Shown one piece after another: positions 44,997 to 53,864 of a stretch of DNA of 64,000 nucleotides. This DNA is from CAVWDU01 sp963753815 (GTDB lineage: Bacteria > Pseudomonadota > Gammaproteobacteria > Pseudomonadales > Halieaceae), in NCBI GenBank assembly GCA_963753815.1, contig CAVWDU010000002.1, forward strand, positions 1-64,000, given 5' to 3'. Each line of letters opens with the position of its first letter. Within the stretch, counting starts at the first letter, position 1. The notes beneath the pieces are model-generated. The model saw nothing but the letters and a program-made list of their open reading frames with translations. It had not been told where the DNA came from and did not search any database. The position numbers were made by a program, and so were the translations under genes.

Positions 44997-46070
44997 ATGG
45001 CGATAAGCGTGAGCACGGGCGCCGATAGCTTCCGGCAGGTGGTGATGACCGCCACCGGGGACCGGTCGGTCCTCGAGCTCGTCGAGGTATCTCCCATCCC
45101 CGAGCCCGGGCCCGGTGAGGTCCTGCTGCGGGTGATCGCCGCCAGCGCTTCATTCACCGACGTCATGGTTCGCAAGGGCCTCTACGCCGGGATCGACGCC
45201 GAGCCACCCTATCCCCCGGGCTACGACCTCGTCGGAACAGTGGAGCAAGTCGGAGCCGGCGTGTCGGGCCTCGAGCGCGGACAGCGGGTAGCGGACCTCA
45301 CCGTCTGGGGTGCCTACACGGAGTACATCGTCCGGCCCGCCGACGGCCTCGTCCCGGTGCCAGACGGCTTGCCCGCCGACGAGGCCGTGTCGCTGGTACT
45401 GGCTTACGTCACCGCCTACCAGATGCTGCACCGTGTCGCCGGCGTCCAGGCCGGCCAAACCGCTCTCATACACGGGGCAAGCGGCGCCGTGGGAACCGCG
45501 CTGTCGCAACTGGGCCGCAGCGCGGGCCTGGTCATGTACGGCACGGCGTCGGCACGAAAACACGACCACGTCAGGGCCAGCGGCGTCACCCCGATCGACT
45601 ACCGCGAGGAAGATTTCGTGGCCGTCACGCGGGCAGCCACGGACGGGCGCGGCGTGGACGTGGCCTTCGATGCCATCGGCATCGATAACTTTGCCCGCAG
45701 CTACCGCGCACTCGCCCCCGGTGGATTACTGGTGGAGTATGGCTTTTACCGGGCGAGCCTGGCCGGCGAGCGGTTCCGGGACATCGCAATCGAGTACCTG
45801 AGAAGCCGCTGGCAGCAACTGAAATGGTCCTGGCTACCCGAGCAGGACAAGCGTTTTGAATTCTATTCTATAACCGACATGCGCACCGCCGAACCACAGT
45901 GGTTCAGGGAAGACCTGGCGCGACTGTTCCAGCTCGCACTTGCCGGGGAGATTGCACCATCGATCTGGAAACGGTTGCCCCTGGACGCAGCCGGGGAAGC
46001 GCACGCGGCGATCGAAGCTGGACAGGTCCAGGGCAAAATCGTCCTGCAGGTCAGCCCCGACACACAATGA
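44997..46070 (+). CDS. MDR-family quinone oxidoreductase / zinc-free alcohol dehydrogenase
   Basis: A medium-chain reductase of about 357 residues. TDVMVRKGLYAGIDAEPPYP with PGYDLVGTVEQVGAGV matches the catalytic domain, and ALIHGASGAVGTALSQLGRS is the NADP-binding turn. The zinc ligands of alcohol dehydrogenases are missing, so reduction of quinones or enones is likely. The start is uncertain: ATG 44997 is used, ATG 45045 is possible, and the open frame from 44865 adds a segment with no family match. It is 203 bases after the carbamoylase and may be separate. Confidence 0.83.
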   Translation: MAISVSTGADSFRQVVMTATGDRSVLELVEVSPIPEPGPGEVLLRVIAASASFTDVMVRKGLYAGIDAEPPYPPGYDLVGTVEQVGAGVSGLERGQRVADLTVWGAYTEYIVRPADGLVPVPDGLPADEAVSLVLAYVTAYQMLHRVAGVQAGQTALIHGASGAVGTALSQLGRSAGLVMYGTASARKHDHVRASGVTPIDYREEDFVAVTRAATDGRGVDVAFDAIGIDNFARSYRALAPGGLLVEYGFYRASLAGERFRDIAIEYLRSRWQQLKWSWLPEQDKRFEFYSITDMRTAEPQWFREDLARLFQLALAGEIAPSIWKRLPLDAAGEAHAAIEAGQVQGKIVLQVSPDTQ

Positions 46071-46275
46071 TCTCTAGCGGGTGCGCGCCCGCTGGCACCC
46101 GCACCCGGGCGCGGCACAACTGACTGTCAAGTTGTGATCGAGCCAGATGTGAAAAAGTTGCGAAACACGTGCACACCCTCAGTCGCGAAAAGCACTACAA
46201 TGAGACGGTCAGAATAATATGCGCCCCAAAAAAGGGCGCTTACCGGTATCAAAAAAACGTAGACAGGGAGCCCGC

Positions 46276-48534
46276 ATGAAAACACTCAATAAACCGCTTC
46301 ACCGCTCGATTAAACCGTTGGTGGCCATGGTATCCATCGCACTAGGCACCTCGGTGCAGGCGCAGGATGAAGTTCGCCGCGGCAGTTCGGCCGCCCTACT
46401 CGAGGAAGTCGTGGTCACCGCCCGCAAGCGGGAGGAAGGTTCCCAGGACGTGCCGCTGTCGATTACGGCTTTCGGCGCCGACCAGATCGAGGCACTCAAG
46501 GTGCGCGACCTGTCCGGCCTCAAGGTGGGTATGCCCAACGTGGCGCTGGAAGACGTGGGCACCACCCGCGGTACCGCCAACTTCTCGATTCGCGGCCTCG
46601 GCATCAACAGCTCCATCCCCGGCATTGACCCGACTGTGGGCGTGTATGTCAACGGCGTGTACCTCGGCATCAACAACGGCATCATCTTCGACGTGTTCGA
46701 CCTGGAGTCCATCGAAGTGCTGCGCGGGCCCCAGGGCACCCTGTTCGGTCGCAACGTGACCGCCGGCGCGATCCTCCTGAACACCCGCAAGCCCAGCGAC
46801 CAACTCGAAGCCACTGCCCGCTATGCCCTCGATACGGGCAAGGACGGTGGGCTCAACTCCTACTACATGGGCGCCATCGGCGGGCCGCTGACCGATAACC
46901 TCGGCGCACGACTGGTCCTGTATCTCAACGACGATGAAGGCAAGTGGGAAAACCAGTTCAATGGCGACGATTTCGGAGAGATCGAGCAGCGCATGGCTCG
47001 CGGTACCATCCGCTGGACGCCCGGCGACAGCACCGATTTAACGGTAGTCTACGAATACAATGACGTCGACGGCGACGGCCCCGCCTCCCAGACCCACACC
47101 AACGGGCGCGGCGTGCCGGGCGCCTTCGTCAACTTCAAGCGTGATTCGTTTGATTTTTCTATCGACGAGGAAGGCTTCCAGGAGGCCGAAACTGACTTTC
47201 TGGTAGCAACCCTGAATCAGGATGTGGGCTTCGGCGACGGCACCATCACGGCCATCTACGGCTGGCGTAACTACGAAGGCGACTCCCGTAGCGACATCGA
47301 CGCCCAGCCGGTCTGGCTGTTTCATGCTCCAGCCTGGCTGGAAGCGGAGCAGAACACCTTCGAACTGCGCTACAACGGGGTTTTCGGCGAACGCGCCAAC
47401 GTCACCGTCGGCGGTCTCTACTTCGACAATGACATCAACTACCACGAGCGCCGCGAACTGGTGGGTATCGCCACCGGCGGCGTCGCGCCCGCTGCCCAGT
47501 TCGATGGTGGCGGTCTCTTCGATACCGAGAGCTACTCGTTTTTCGCCCAGGTCGACTACGACCTCACCGACAGCCTGACGGTAACCGCGGGCATCAACTA
47601 CAGCACCGAGGAAAAGGAGGTCCAGATTGCCTCACTGAGTGCCGATATCGGCACGGTGTGTAATATCGTCACAGGCCCTGCCTGTAACTACGATTTCGTC
47701 GACGACGAGAGCTGGGACAACTGGGCGCCGAAATTGGGGCTGACCTACCACCTCAGCGACTCGTCCCAGGTCTACGGCCACTGGACCGTCGGTTACCGTT
47801 CCGGCGGCTATAACCTGCGCAACACGTCCTTTGATCCGGCGGACACCCCGGGGCCCTTCGATGAAGAGGAAGTCAACAACTTCGAGATCGGCTACAAGTC
47901 CACGCACAGCTGGGGCAAGCTGAACGCAGCAGCGTTCTACATGACCATCGACGACCAGCAGCGTGAAATCAACAACCCGGGGCCGATCGGCGTCATCCAG
48001 CTGCTGCGTAACACCGCCGACACGGAAATCTTTGGCGTCGAGGTCGACGCGACCATCGCCCTGACCGACAGCCTGCTGATGATCGGTTCAATTGGCTATA
48101 TCGACGCCGAGTACGACACGGTCAAGTTCGATCTGAACGGCGACGGCGTGATCGATGGCAAGGACAAGAGCCTCGACCTGCCGCGGGCACCGGAGTGGAC
48201 CTACAGCCTCGGCCTGACCCACGACCTCGACATCGGTGACTGGGGGTTCATGACGTCACGACTCATGTACTCCTACCGCGATGACATGGCCTACACCGAC
48301 GACAACCTGGGCTTCATCGACGATCTGGAGATGTTGGACGCAGGATTGGACTTCAGCAGCAACGATGGCCGCTGGATCTTCTCGATCTACGGCCGTAACC
48401 TGCTGGACGACGTCAACCACGGTGGTGACACCCAACTGCCGGATGACATCGGTGGCGTCCCCACAGGCGGTACGTTCTCTCCGCTGACCTTTGGTCTGCG
48501 CTACGGCTTCGAAGTGACCTACAATTTCTTCTAA
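46276..48534 (+). CDS. TonB-dependent receptor
   Basis: A 752-residue outer-membrane receptor. After the ATG at 46276 (AGGGAG upstream) comes a signal peptide ending near ALGTSVQAQ. Then follow LLEEVVVTARKREEGSQDVP, the plug motifs FSIRGLGINSSIPGIDPTVG and LESIEVLRGPQGTLFGRNVT, and AGAILLNTRKPS. The barrel closes with FEVTYNFF, with the terminal Phe. It belongs to the same broad class as the receptor at 28950 but is not a close copy. It is probably an importer of an organic substrate. A strong terminator follows at 48557. No regulator is next to it. Confidence 0.92.
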   Translation: MKTLNKPLHRSIKPLVAMVSIALGTSVQAQDEVRRGSSAALLEEVVVTARKREEGSQDVPLSITAFGADQIEALKVRDLSGLKVGMPNVALEDVGTTRGTANFSIRGLGINSSIPGIDPTVGVYVNGVYLGINNGIIFDVFDLESIEVLRGPQGTLFGRNVTAGAILLNTRKPSDQLEATARYALDTGKDGGLNSYYMGAIGGPLTDNLGARLVLYLNDDEGKWENQFNGDDFGEIEQRMARGTIRWTPGDSTDLTVVYEYNDVDGDGPASQTHTNGRGVPGAFVNFKRDSFDFSIDEEGFQEAETDFLVATLNQDVGFGDGTITAIYGWRNYEGDSRSDIDAQPVWLFHAPAWLEAEQNTFELRYNGVFGERANVTVGGLYFDNDINYHERRELVGIATGGVAPAAQFDGGGLFDTESYSFFAQVDYDLTDSLTVTAGINYSTEEKEVQIASLSADIGTVCNIVTGPACNYDFVDDESWDNWAPKLGLTYHLSDSSQVYGHWTVGYRSGGYNLRNTSFDPADTPGPFDEEEVNNFEIGYKSTHSWGKLNAAAFYMTIDDQQREINNPGPIGVIQLLRNTADTEIFGVEVDATIALTDSLLMIGSIGYIDAEYDTVKFDLNGDGVIDGKDKSLDLPRAPEWTYSLGLTHDLDIGDWGFMTSRLMYSYRDDMAYTDDNLGFIDDLEMLDAGLDFSSNDGRWIFSIYGRNLLDDVNHGGDTQLPDDIGGVPTGGTFSPLTFGLRYGFEVTYNFF

Positions 48535-48556
48535 GCGCGCCACTGCATGCTCAGAA

Positions 48557-48586
48557 GCCCCGCCGGCAACGGCGGGGTTTTTTTTT
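48557..48586 (+). terminator. Rho-independent terminator after the TonB receptor
   Basis: CCCCGCC-GGCAAC-GGCGGGG stem followed by nine T residues, 22 bases past the receptor stop codon. Confidence 0.9.
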
Positions 48587-48779
48587 GATCAGGGCATAGT
48601 TCCCGGGAGGCAGAGAGTGCTTTCCCGGATTTCGGCGTCAGGAATGGAACTAATTTTTCGGTCGCAGGCGGAGAATTCATTTTCTCGGGACGATACTCGG
48701 GCCGCGACCTATAAGCCGTTTGCAAAGGACTTGAAGACCAGTCTCCAGCGCCCGCGCGCGAAGACTCTTTCTGCAGAGG

Positions 48780-50102
48780 CTACTCCGACCCCACGACTTC
48801 ATCGATCGAGCGCCGGAACTTGTCCACCAGCTCGTCCACCTGCTCGCGGGTGATGATGAGCGGCGGGCAGACGGCGAGCGCGTTGCCGGCCACATTGCGA
48901 ACGATCAGGCCGTTCTCCTGGCAGGCCATCGTCACCTGCTTCGCCATCTCGACCGCAGGGGTCTTCTCTTCGCGGTCTGTCACCAGTTCCAGGGCGGCGA
49001 TCAGGCCAGCCCCTCGCACCTCACCGACCGCTTCGATATCCAGGAATTCCTGCAACCGCGACTGCAGGTACTCGCCCTGGGCGGCCGCATTTTCATACAG
49101 GCCGTCGCGCTCGTAGATTTCCAGCGTTTTCAGGGCGGCGGCACAGGCCACCGGGTGCCCGGAATAGGTATACCCGTGACCGAAAACCCCCACTTCGGCG
49201 CTCGGTGCCACCATCGCGTCGTACATGTCGCCGCGGATCACCGACGCGCTGATCGGGTAGTAGGCCGAGGACAGCTGTTTGGCGAAAGTCATCATCGCGG
49301 GATCCTTGATATTCACCGTCTCACAGCCGAACAGATGACCCGTGCGCCCGAAGCCGGTAATGACCTCATCGGCCCAGAACAGGATATCGTACCGGTCCAG
49401 TATCGCCTGGACGGCCTCGTAGTAGCCCGCCGGCGGCACGATGACGCCGCTGGCCCCGGTGATAGGTTCGGCGATAAATGCCGCAATCGTGTCGGCCCCC
49501 TCCTCCTGGATAAGCCGCTCCAGGTTACAGGCAATGCGCGCGACAAAATCAGCCTCGCTTTCACCGGGGAGTCCGCCACGGTAATAGTGCGGGTGATCGG
49601 TACGCAGAATACCGAGCGCTTCCAATGGCGCATCGAAGTGGGCGAGGTTCGCGGGCAGGCTGGTCAGTGACCCCGAAGCCACGGTCACGCCGTGGTAGCC
49701 CCGCTCACGGGTGATGATCTTGCGTTTTTCCGGTTTGCCGATCGCATTGTGGTAGTAACGCAGCAGTTTGATATGTGTATCGTTTGCATCCGAGCCCGAA
49801 TTGCCGAAGAAGACCATGGCATCGCGCACCGGTACCATCGCCGATAGCTTTTCGGCCAGGTCAATCACCGGCTGGTGGGTCTTGCCACCGAAAGAGTGGG
49901 AAAACGACAACTTCGCCAGCTGGGCGCTGATCGTATCGATGAGCTCCCGATTGCCGTAGCCCAGGCCCGTGCACCAGAGCCCGGCAAGACCCTCGAGGTA
50001 CTGCTTGCCGCTCTGGTCGTAGACATAGATTCCTTCACCACGATCGAATACCAACTGCTCGGTGGCGGTAAGATTGGTGGTCGGGTAGATCACTGCCGTC
50101 AT
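48780..50102 (-). CDS. Class III aminotransferase (omega-amino acid/amine:pyruvate type)
   Basis: A 440-residue PLP enzyme of the class III family. YLEGLAGLWCTGLGYGNREL at the start, VFFGNSGSDANDTHIKLLRY (phosphate-binding), RGYHGVTVASGSLTSLP, FWADEVITGFGRTGHLFGCE with the PLP Asp and MTFAKQLSSAYYPISASVI with the PLP lysine are all present. It resembles omega-amino acid:pyruvate aminotransferases acting on beta-alanine, GABA or amines. It ends 190 bases from the receptor terminator on the opposite strand. A Rid-domain protein follows upstream on the same strand across 358 bases that contain a short IS-like end. Confidence 0.9.
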   Translation of the reverse strand: MTAVIYPTTNLTATEQLVFDRGEGIYVYDQSGKQYLEGLAGLWCTGLGYGNRELIDTISAQLAKLSFSHSFGGKTHQPVIDLAEKLSAMVPVRDAMVFFGNSGSDANDTHIKLLRYYHNAIGKPEKRKIITRERGYHGVTVASGSLTSLPANLAHFDAPLEALGILRTDHPHYYRGGLPGESEADFVARIACNLERLIQEEGADTIAAFIAEPITGASGVIVPPAGYYEAVQAILDRYDILFWADEVITGFGRTGHLFGCETVNIKDPAMMTFAKQLSSAYYPISASVIRGDMYDAMVAPSAEVGVFGHGYTYSGHPVACAAALKTLEIYERDGLYENAAAQGEYLQSRLQEFLDIEAVGEVRGAGLIAALELVTDREEKTPAVEMAKQVTMACQENGLIVRNVAGNALAVCPPLIITREQVDELVDKFRRSIDEVVGSE

Positions 50103-50460
50103 GATGACGTCCTCGTTTGCCGGCTGCCGGACTTCGATTCGGGCGCTGGGTCAACGCCCCTGATTTGGATTCCGCTGGGAAGGCTCGACGCTGGCTACCA
50201 TGCCATTGACACAATCCCGTGTTCCTGTGCCACCATTCTAGGGCACCTCGAAATAATGGCAATCGCGCGCAACGCAGCGCTGAAGCGTCCAGAACGAAGC
50301 GCGTCGCGCAGGTAATGGCCGCAGTCAGTCCCTGGCAGCGGCGCAAGCGGATGGGTCGGACCCTACAGGGCCGCCCTGCGAGGCTTTCAGGCAAACCCGC
50401 AGTGGGATGCGCACGGTCAAGCGAGGGCACCGACTCAGGCTGACTCCCACGTTGCTGTCG
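50103..50460. other. Intergenic region with a solo IS5-like end
   Basis: No gene is apparent in about 358 bases. At 50238-50263 lies the second copy of the CTAGGGCACCTC...AATAATGGCAAT repeat also found at 15106. The rest is GC-rich and unlike the flanking codon structure. It could be the remnant of a small element. Confidence 0.4.
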
Positions 50461-51678
50461 TTATCCGGTGGGTGAATCACCCGCTGGCGGCACGGCGATG
50501 GCCTCGGTCTCGCAGAGCAGTTCGGGCCGGCACACAGGCGCCACCACCAGCGAGTTGGGAAAGCCCTCGTAGCCTGCCTCGTGAAACTTTCGCCGTAAAG
50601 TGGGCGCGTCGTCCGCATGCTTGAGATAGGTGATGGCGGAGACGACGTCACCGAACCCGGCGCCCTGGCCCGCGAGCAGAGTGGATACGTTCAGTAACAT
50701 GCGCTCGGCCTGGGCCTCGACGTCACCGACGTGCACGGTCGCGCCGGTCTCATCGAGGCTCGCCGTTCCGGACACATACAGCGTTGTCTTGTTGGCGTCG
50801 TCAACACGCATTCCGCGGGCAAAGTCAGAACCGTAAACCGGTGCCTCGTTGAGTGTGGGCGTGGTCATGATCTGGCGCGGGGTTGGCGGATCTGAGCGCA
50901 CCGCATAGAAACCCATGCAGATCGAGTGCGCATCCGGCACCAGGCCGGCGCCGATGCCGGTGCTCGCCGGCACGGGTTCGATACCGCGCGACTGGAAAAA
51001 CTCGTGGCGGCCGCGATTCAGGCCGGGATAGTCACGCTCCATCTCGGGCAGGTAGATCCAGGTTCGCATTACGTCGCCAAACGTCATGCCCGCATTAACC
51101 AGCAGGCCTTCGGCAACGTCGAACAGCGCGCGCGTCTGCTCGTACGCATCCTGGCCACGGCCGTAGATGCCGCCGGCGTAACACCGGACCTCGTCGCCGA
51201 CCGGGACAACAAGCGCACCGGTCCGCGCGCATTCGGGGCAATCGCAGGCACCAGAACCATCGAGACGCCGATAGGGGCCAGGCGCGGCGGTGGGAACCAC
51301 GGCCTGCACCGCGAGTTCCAGGCACACACCATTGACCAGGGGTGGCTGTTCGATCTCGGTTCGCGCGGGCTGTCCCGTCTTGCCCGCGGCTTCAAGAACG
51401 CCAGCCCGTGCTCCACGTACAGCCTCGATATCGCCACGCAGGTCCTGCAGGAAAACCGTTTCCATCACGACCGCGTCATAACCGCCACCCGCGGACGCGA
51501 GCATCTCGCTAATCGCACGGTAGGCCGCCTCCGCCTGCTGTCCCGCATCCTGCACCGCATCTGGCGGTGTGCAACTGAAGAACAGCTCCAGCGCGTGGTG
51601 GCCTGCAACCCGGCGCACTGTGAGCTTACAGCCGTGGGACTCGAAGATGTCTAAAGTGGGCACTTGTCTACTGTCCAA
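50461..51678 (-). CDS. Three-domain Rid-family protein
   Basis: A 405-residue chain that reads as three consecutive Rid (YjgF/YER057c) folds. Domain 1 covers residues about 15-135 (ALELFFSCTPPDAVQDAGQQ, and QPARTEIEQPPLVNGVCLEL with the Arg of active RidA). Domain 2 covers about 155-270 (GDEVRCYAGGIYGRGQDAYE, VNAGMTFGDVMRTWIYLPEM). Domain 3 covers about 290-400 (KTTLYVSGTASLDETGATVH, GAGFGDVVSAITYLKHADDA). Domains 2 and 3 lack the Arg (PASTGIG, FPNSLVV). Chorismatases of the FkbO/Hyg5 type have two such folds in about 340 residues and are the alternative. Proximity to an aminotransferase fits imine or reactive-intermediate handling. Confidence 0.75.
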   Translation of the reverse strand: MDSRQVPTLDIFESHGCKLTVRRVAGHHALELFFSCTPPDAVQDAGQQAEAAYRAISEMLASAGGGYDAVVMETVFLQDLRGDIEAVRGARAGVLEAAGKTGQPARTEIEQPPLVNGVCLELAVQAVVPTAAPGPYRRLDGSGACDCPECARTGALVVPVGDEVRCYAGGIYGRGQDAYEQTRALFDVAEGLLVNAGMTFGDVMRTWIYLPEMERDYPGLNRGRHEFFQSRGIEPVPASTGIGAGLVPDAHSICMGFYAVRSDPPTPRQIMTTPTLNEAPVYGSDFARGMRVDDANKTTLYVSGTASLDETGATVHVGDVEAQAERMLLNVSTLLAGQGAGFGDVVSAITYLKHADDAPTLRRKFHEAGYEGFPNSLVVAPVCRPELLCETEAIAVPPAGDSPTG

Positions 51679-52040
51679 TCATTTATTTGAGTTATGTATC
51701 CGTGTCCGTCGCGCGCTCCAGCGTACCGGAGACTGCGGCGGCGAGGTGCCTGGCGAATTGTACTTGGTGGCGACGTATATGCCGAATCCTATCGGCGGGG
51801 CCTTTTCGCCCGCTGGCATCATGGATCTGCGATGGCGGGCAGACCCTCTATCCACCTGGCGTTGACCCGGGCAGGTCTCTCCAGTCGGCCTCATCGCGCT
51901 GCTGACGACAGCATTATCGCAACCGTACTCGCTGCGTAAACTAAGCTATTATCATCATCCAGACCGAGGCAGATGATACCAACGCGAACTTGACCGGTGC
52001 CGATGATGCAGCGGCCCCGGAAGTCAGAGGAAAGCACTCG
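51679..52040. other. Divergent intergenic region
   Basis: About 360 bases between the divergent Rid protein and wax synthase genes. AGCTATTATCATCATCC near 51945 is the only AT-rich segment and may hold a promoter. No gene, repeat or RNA is recognised. Confidence 0.35.
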
Positions 52041-53648
52041 ATGGACCAGTTGAGCCCGCAGGACGCCCAGTTCCTGTACATGGAGACCGGCCACAACCTC
52101 GGTCATGTCACCAGCGTCATCGTCTACGACCCGAGCACCGTGCCCGGGGGAAAAACCGTGCGTTTCAAGGACATCATCGCTCACGTGGAAGAGCGCATGA
52201 GTGCCAGCCCGCTGCTGCGGCGGCGCCTGGTGCGGGTGCCGCTTGAGCTCGATTACCCCTACTGGGTGGACGATGATTATTTCGACATCGAGTACCACCT
52301 GCACCACGGCCGCCTGCCGGCGCCGGGTGACTGGCGCCAGTTCTGCATCCACGTGGCCCGCTATCACTCGCGCCCGCTGGACATGAACCGGCCGCTCTGG
52401 GAGATGTTCGTGATCGAGGGGCTGGACAACATCGAGGGCCTGCCCGAGGGTGCCTACGCCATCGCCACCAAGATTCACCACGCGGCAGTGGACGGGGCAT
52501 CACTGACCCGCTTCTTCGGATCGATGGCGGATATCGACAATAAAGGCACTCCCGCGGTGCCGCTGGAATCGGCGGCGCCGGTGCACAGCCCGCAACCGGG
52601 GCCGGCCGATATGGCCAGGCGCGCCGCTCTGAATACACTTCGAACGCCTCTGGGTATGGCCGAAACACTGCTGCGGGCCGCTCCCGGCGTCTACCACGCG
52701 CTCGAGAAGCAGTTCCGCGGCGATCGCCGTGAGCGACACAGCGTACCCGTCACGCGGTTCAATGCGCCGGTCGCGCCGCACAAGATGTTCGACGCCACCG
52801 TCTTCCCGCTGGACGACCTCAAGTCGGTGCGCCCGGCAGTCCCCGGCTGCACCATCAACGACGTGGTGCTGGCCATCTGCAGCGGCGCGCTGCGGCGCTA
52901 CCTCGCGCACCATGGCGAACTGCCCGACGAACCGCTGGTGGCCTGGGTCCCGATAAACGCCCGGCCCAGGGGTGCTGCAGACACCGACGCCCCGGGCAAC
53001 AACATCAGCGCGATGACAACGCCTATCTTCACCGACCTGGATGACCCGCTGGAGTGTCTCACCGCCATCGCCGCCTCCACGCGGGAATCCAAGGAAGCGC
53101 GATCGGGCGTCTCGGCTCGTCTGATGACCGACCTGACCCAGCACATTCCGGCGGCTACCCAGGTGCTGGCCAGCCGCCTGATCATCCAGTCCGGCGTCGC
53201 CGGCCGGACCTGCAACCTGTTCGTGTCGAATGTACCCGGGCCGCAGGAGCCCACCTACATGAACGGCGCCCGTGTCTGGGGCAGCTTCGGACTCGCACCG
53301 CTTGCAGACGGCATGGGGCTGTTTATAGCCACCCCGAGCTACGACGGCAAAATTTCCTTCAACGTCATTTCCACCCGGGAGATCCTGCCGGACATTCGCT
53401 TCTTCATCGAATGCCTGGAGCAGTCGCTCGCAGACCTGAAAGCGGCCGCGGCCACGCCCGTAAAACCCAAGCGGAAAAGCACGCGGCGCAAGAAGGCCGC
53501 GCGGAGCAAGACCAGGGCGAAAAGCAAGGCCGCTTCGAAAACTGCAGCAAAGACCAGAACCGCAGCCAAATCAGGGGCGAAGGCGAAGGCCAGACCTAAG
53601 GCTAAGAGCAAGGCCAAAACCCGGGCCAGGCCCAAGACCAGGGGCTAG
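52041..53648 (+). CDS. Wax ester synthase/diacylglycerol acyltransferase with lysine-arginine-rich tail
   Basis: A 535-residue WS/DGAT enzyme that joins acyl-CoA with fatty alcohol or diacylglycerol to make storage lipid. MDQLSPQDAQFLYMETGHN is the family start, with GAGGAAA 8 bases before the ATG at 52041. The catalytic HHxxxDG motif is KIHHAAVDGAS. CTINDVVLAICSGALRRYLA and NLFVSNVPGPQEPTYMNGAR are typical of the C-terminal half. After residue about 470 comes a tail of some 65 residues almost only Lys, Arg, Ala, Ser and Thr (KSTRRKKAARSKTRAKSKAA and on), like histone H1 or AlgP tails. It might bind DNA, polyphosphate or the lipid-body surface (guess). Confidence 0.9.
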   Translation: MDQLSPQDAQFLYMETGHNLGHVTSVIVYDPSTVPGGKTVRFKDIIAHVEERMSASPLLRRRLVRVPLELDYPYWVDDDYFDIEYHLHHGRLPAPGDWRQFCIHVARYHSRPLDMNRPLWEMFVIEGLDNIEGLPEGAYAIATKIHHAAVDGASLTRFFGSMADIDNKGTPAVPLESAAPVHSPQPGPADMARRAALNTLRTPLGMAETLLRAAPGVYHALEKQFRGDRRERHSVPVTRFNAPVAPHKMFDATVFPLDDLKSVRPAVPGCTINDVVLAICSGALRRYLAHHGELPDEPLVAWVPINARPRGAADTDAPGNNISAMTTPIFTDLDDPLECLTAIAASTRESKEARSGVSARLMTDLTQHIPAATQVLASRLIIQSGVAGRTCNLFVSNVPGPQEPTYMNGARVWGSFGLAPLADGMGLFIATPSYDGKISFNVISTREILPDIRFFIECLEQSLADLKAAAATPVKPKRKSTRRKKAARSKTRAKSKAASKTAAKTRTAAKSGAKAKARPKAKSKAKTRARPKTRG

Positions 53649-53736
53649 CCAGTAGCCGGTTACCCCGTCGATTGTCTGCTGCGGACGCCGTGGAGCCTGT
53701 TCGCCAGCGCGTGTTGCCGCCCACCTGCGGCCTCGA

Positions 53737-53817
53737 TCAGGGGCTGGCCCGTTTCATATACTCGTGGTATTGGTCGGGGTCATGGATATCGACATCCATA
53801 ATGCAGTAGACGCTCAT
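53737..53817 (-). pseudogene. DUF1330 family remnant
   Basis: The frame MSVYCIMDVDIHDPDQYHEY-MKRASP stops after 26 residues. It matches the N-terminus of DUF1330 proteins, which normally have about 95 residues. Skipping a base prolongs it (SPLIEAAGG) but family similarity then fades. It lies 48 bases downstream of the MDR reductase, same strand. Too short to function. Confidence 0.6.
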
Positions 53818-53864
53818 CGTTCGGGTTCCTGTTCGGGTTTGTTCACAGGGACATTCGGATTACG

